6,719 nt of DNA. It comes from Candidatus Shapirobacteria bacterium CG10_big_fil_rev_8_21_14_0_10_48_15. GTDB lineage: Bacteria; Patescibacteriota; Microgenomatia; PFEM01. The notes under the pieces were generated by a model that saw only the letters and a program-made list of their open reading frames with translations, had not been told where the DNA came from and ran no database searches. Numbering within the stretch: position 1 is the first letter of the stretch; the number at the start of each line of letters is the position of its first letter. Location of the stretch: positions 1-6,719 of the forward strand of contig PFEM01000029.1 of NCBI GenBank assembly GCA_002793635.1, given 5' to 3'. The position numbers and the translations under genes were made by a program. Below, piece after piece: positions 5,264 through 6,719 of this stretch.

Positions 5264-6719
5264 TTACCCTAATTGCGGATAATGACAGCGTTTCCACTTT
5301 TTACCGCTGCCGCACCAGCAGGGATCGTTGCGGCCGAGCTTTTTTTGGCCGTGATGAGGCCTAACCGGTTGAGCCACCGGGCGATTGGTGCTACCCATGG
5401 CGTTCCACCTCGGAGGAGTCCTCTGGGCACCATCCGAGGAGGAACTAAGGCCAATCAAACCGATCCCGTCTTGACGATCTTCATTAGTCTGGGCCTGGCG
5501 GGACATGACCGGCGGTTGAGCGACCTGAATCCGGAAAAGCCGCCGGACGACTTCCTGGTCAATCGTTCCCACCAGCCTTTCAAAAGAATCGAAGGCTTGT
5601 TTTTTGTACTCCACCAACGGGTCTTGCTGGGCATAACCGCGCAACCCCACGCCTTCCCGCAAATCATCCATGGCATCCAAATGGTCAATCCACAGCCGAT
5701 CGATCGTCTGCAACCAGACAAATTTTTCAATTTGGCGCATGGTTGGCGAACCAAACTGTTTTTCCCGCCCGCCGTAAGCCTGATCAACCAATTTATTGAG
5801 TAATTCGCTAATTTGGGCCGGTTTTTTGAAGCGAGTCAAATCTGCCTTGAGCCGCTGTTGGGAAGCGACATCCAACGGCAAAAGCTCAAAAAAACCGACC
5901 AAAATCTGTTCATAGTCCGGCTGGTTTTCTTCGGCCGTATGCATCCTGACCAAATTTTCAATTTCCTGGCCAAACAAGGTTTTCAGGGCTTTTTTGTCGG
6001 GAATCTGGCGACGCTTACCATAGATAATCTCCCGCTGTTTGTTCATCACGTCGTCATACTCCACCACTCTTTTGCGCGCTTCAAAGTTAAAGGCCTCCAC
6101 TTTACCCTGAGCCTGTTCAATCGCTTTGGAAACCATCCCGTGTTCAATCGGCTGGCCTTCGGGAATTTTTAAAACCTCCATCAAGCGGGCAATCCGCTCT
6201 CCGCCAAAAAGCCGCATGATGTCATCTTCCAGCGAAACAAAAAAGCGTGATGAACCGGGATCACCCTGCCGGCCGGCGCGGCCCCGCAACTGGTTATCAA
6301 TCCGCCGCGATTCATGCCGCTCGGTGCCGATAATATGCAAACCGCCCAACTTCACGACCTGGGCGTGTTCCTTTTGCCACTCTTGCGGGTCGCGATCCTG
6401 ACGATCACCACCCAAAACAATATCCACGCCCCGGCCCGCCATATTGGTGGCCACGGTGACACTACCCAACCGACCGGCATCCGCCAAAATCCGGGCTTCT
6501 CTTTCGTGCTGTTTGGCATTCAGAAGGTTGTAGGGGAGACCCTTACGATCCAAGAAATGAGCAATAATTTCGTTTTTTTCAATCGAATTCGTTCCCACCA
6601 GCACCGGCTGCTTGCGCTGGTAATGCTCAATAATCTCTCGCACCACCGCAGCGTATTTGGCCCGCACGGTTTTGTAAACCACATCCGGATAATTCCGACG
6701 GATCATTGGTTGGTTGGTC
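5264..6719 (-). CDS. secA: Preprotein translocase ATPase SecA, C-terminal half (5'-partial)
   Basis: SecA is the ATPase motor that pushes unfolded preproteins through SecYEG at the cytoplasmic membrane. The frame runs off the right edge (Thr-Asn-Gln-Pro-Met-Ile-Arg), so the ATG at 6706 is internal. About 485 residues are present; the N-terminal nucleotide-binding and preprotein-crosslinking parts are outside. Numbered from that Met: second nucleotide-binding fold with NMAGRGVDIVLGG (88-100), IIGTERHESRRIDNQ (125-139) and the arginine-rich RGRAGRQGDPG (141-151); scaffold-helix segment VEYDDVMNKQREIIYGKR (215-232); helical-wing region IDHLDAMDDLREGVGLRGYA (340-359). A Ser/Pro/Gln-rich linker (about 400-454) follows, then the zinc-binding tail GRNDPCWCGSGKKWKRCH (458-475) with the C-x-C-x8-C-H ligands, which in other SecAs binds SecB and phospholipids. 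It ends in TAA at 5266-5264. All motifs are intact. Confidence 0.97.
   Translation of the reverse strand, partial: TNQPMIRRNYPDVVYKTVRAKYAAVVREIIEHYQRKQPVLVGTNSIEKNEIIAHFLDRKGLPYNLLNAKQHEREARILADAGRLGSVTVATNMAGRGVDIVLGGDRQDRDPQEWQKEHAQVVKLGGLHIIGTERHESRRIDNQLRGRAGRQGDPGSSRFFVSLEDDIMRLFGGERIARLMEVLKIPEGQPIEHGMVSKAIEQAQGKVEAFNFEARKRVVEYDDVMNKQREIIYGKRRQIPDKKALKTLFGQEIENLVRMHTAEENQPDYEQILVGFFELLPLDVASQQRLKADLTRFKKPAQISELLNKLVDQAYGGREKQFGSPTMRQIEKFVWLQTIDRLWIDHLDAMDDLREGVGLRGYAQQDPLVEYKKQAFDSFERLVGTIDQEVVRRLFRIQVAQPPVMSRQAQTNEDRQDGIGLIGLSSSSDGAQRTPPRWNAMGSTNRPVAQPVRPHHGQKKLGRNDPCWCGSGKKWKRCHYPQLG

Noticed and set aside
5273..5803. 176-codon plus-strand frame opposite secA
   Set aside because: It lies fully antisense to intact conserved secA sequence and shows no recognisable domain; it is a shadow frame.
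6704..6706. ATG as the start of secA
   Set aside because: It is internal: Thr-Asn-Gln-Pro precedes it in frame, matching the conserved SecA TNxPMIR segment.
1..6719. CRISPR array, insertion sequence, phage or known defence system
   Set aside because: No regularly spaced repeats, transposase or integrase motifs, terminal inverted repeats or known defence domains were seen on either strand; the EEP and ABC genes have ordinary family features.

Overview
The window looks like a piece of a bacterial chromosome, most likely from a Candidate Phyla Radiation (Patescibacteria) organism, perhaps a Microgenomates-type lineage. That placement is inferred from three things: small genes packed tightly, universal genes (tsaD, secA) sitting among short lineage-restricted proteins, and a DUF5674-type protein, a family I associate with such genomes. 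TGA serves as a normal stop in three genes and the next coding region follows closely in two cases. This argues against the UGA=Gly code of Gracilibacteria/Absconditabacteria. No rRNA, tRNA, CRISPR array, insertion sequence or phage gene is visible.

Layout, left to right. Positions 1-1017 (+) hold tsaD, missing only its first few codons at the window edge. Every other gene is on the minus strand. tsaD meets an unrecognised 155-residue protein (1014-1481) tail to tail, and the two stop codons overlap. To the right, and upstream in transcription order, is a compact cluster: a one-pass membrane-anchored small protein (1526-1894), an endonuclease/exonuclease/phosphatase-fold hydrolase (1904-2701) and a full-length ABC half-transporter exporter (2706-4448). 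Gaps inside the cluster are 4 and 9 bases, so it is probably one transcript read ABC > EEP > small membrane protein.

A gene-poor gap (4449-4645) separates this cluster from two overlapping small genes of lower G+C: an 85-residue helical protein (4646-4903) and a DUF5674-family protein (4894-5232). The gap carries a candidate intrinsic terminator for the small-gene pair, a 45-codon open stretch that may be a gene remnant or chance, and a clear Shine-Dalgarno for the ABC gene. The C-terminal half of secA (5264-6719) fills the rest and runs off the right edge.

Functionally, tsaD (tRNA t6A37 modification) and secA (preprotein export) are core housekeeping genes. The ABC exporter and EEP hydrolase are a plausible transcription unit, but their substrates cannot be read from sequence. 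No established defence or mobile system was found. The least explained parts are the DUF5674 pair and the two short proteins beside tsaD.
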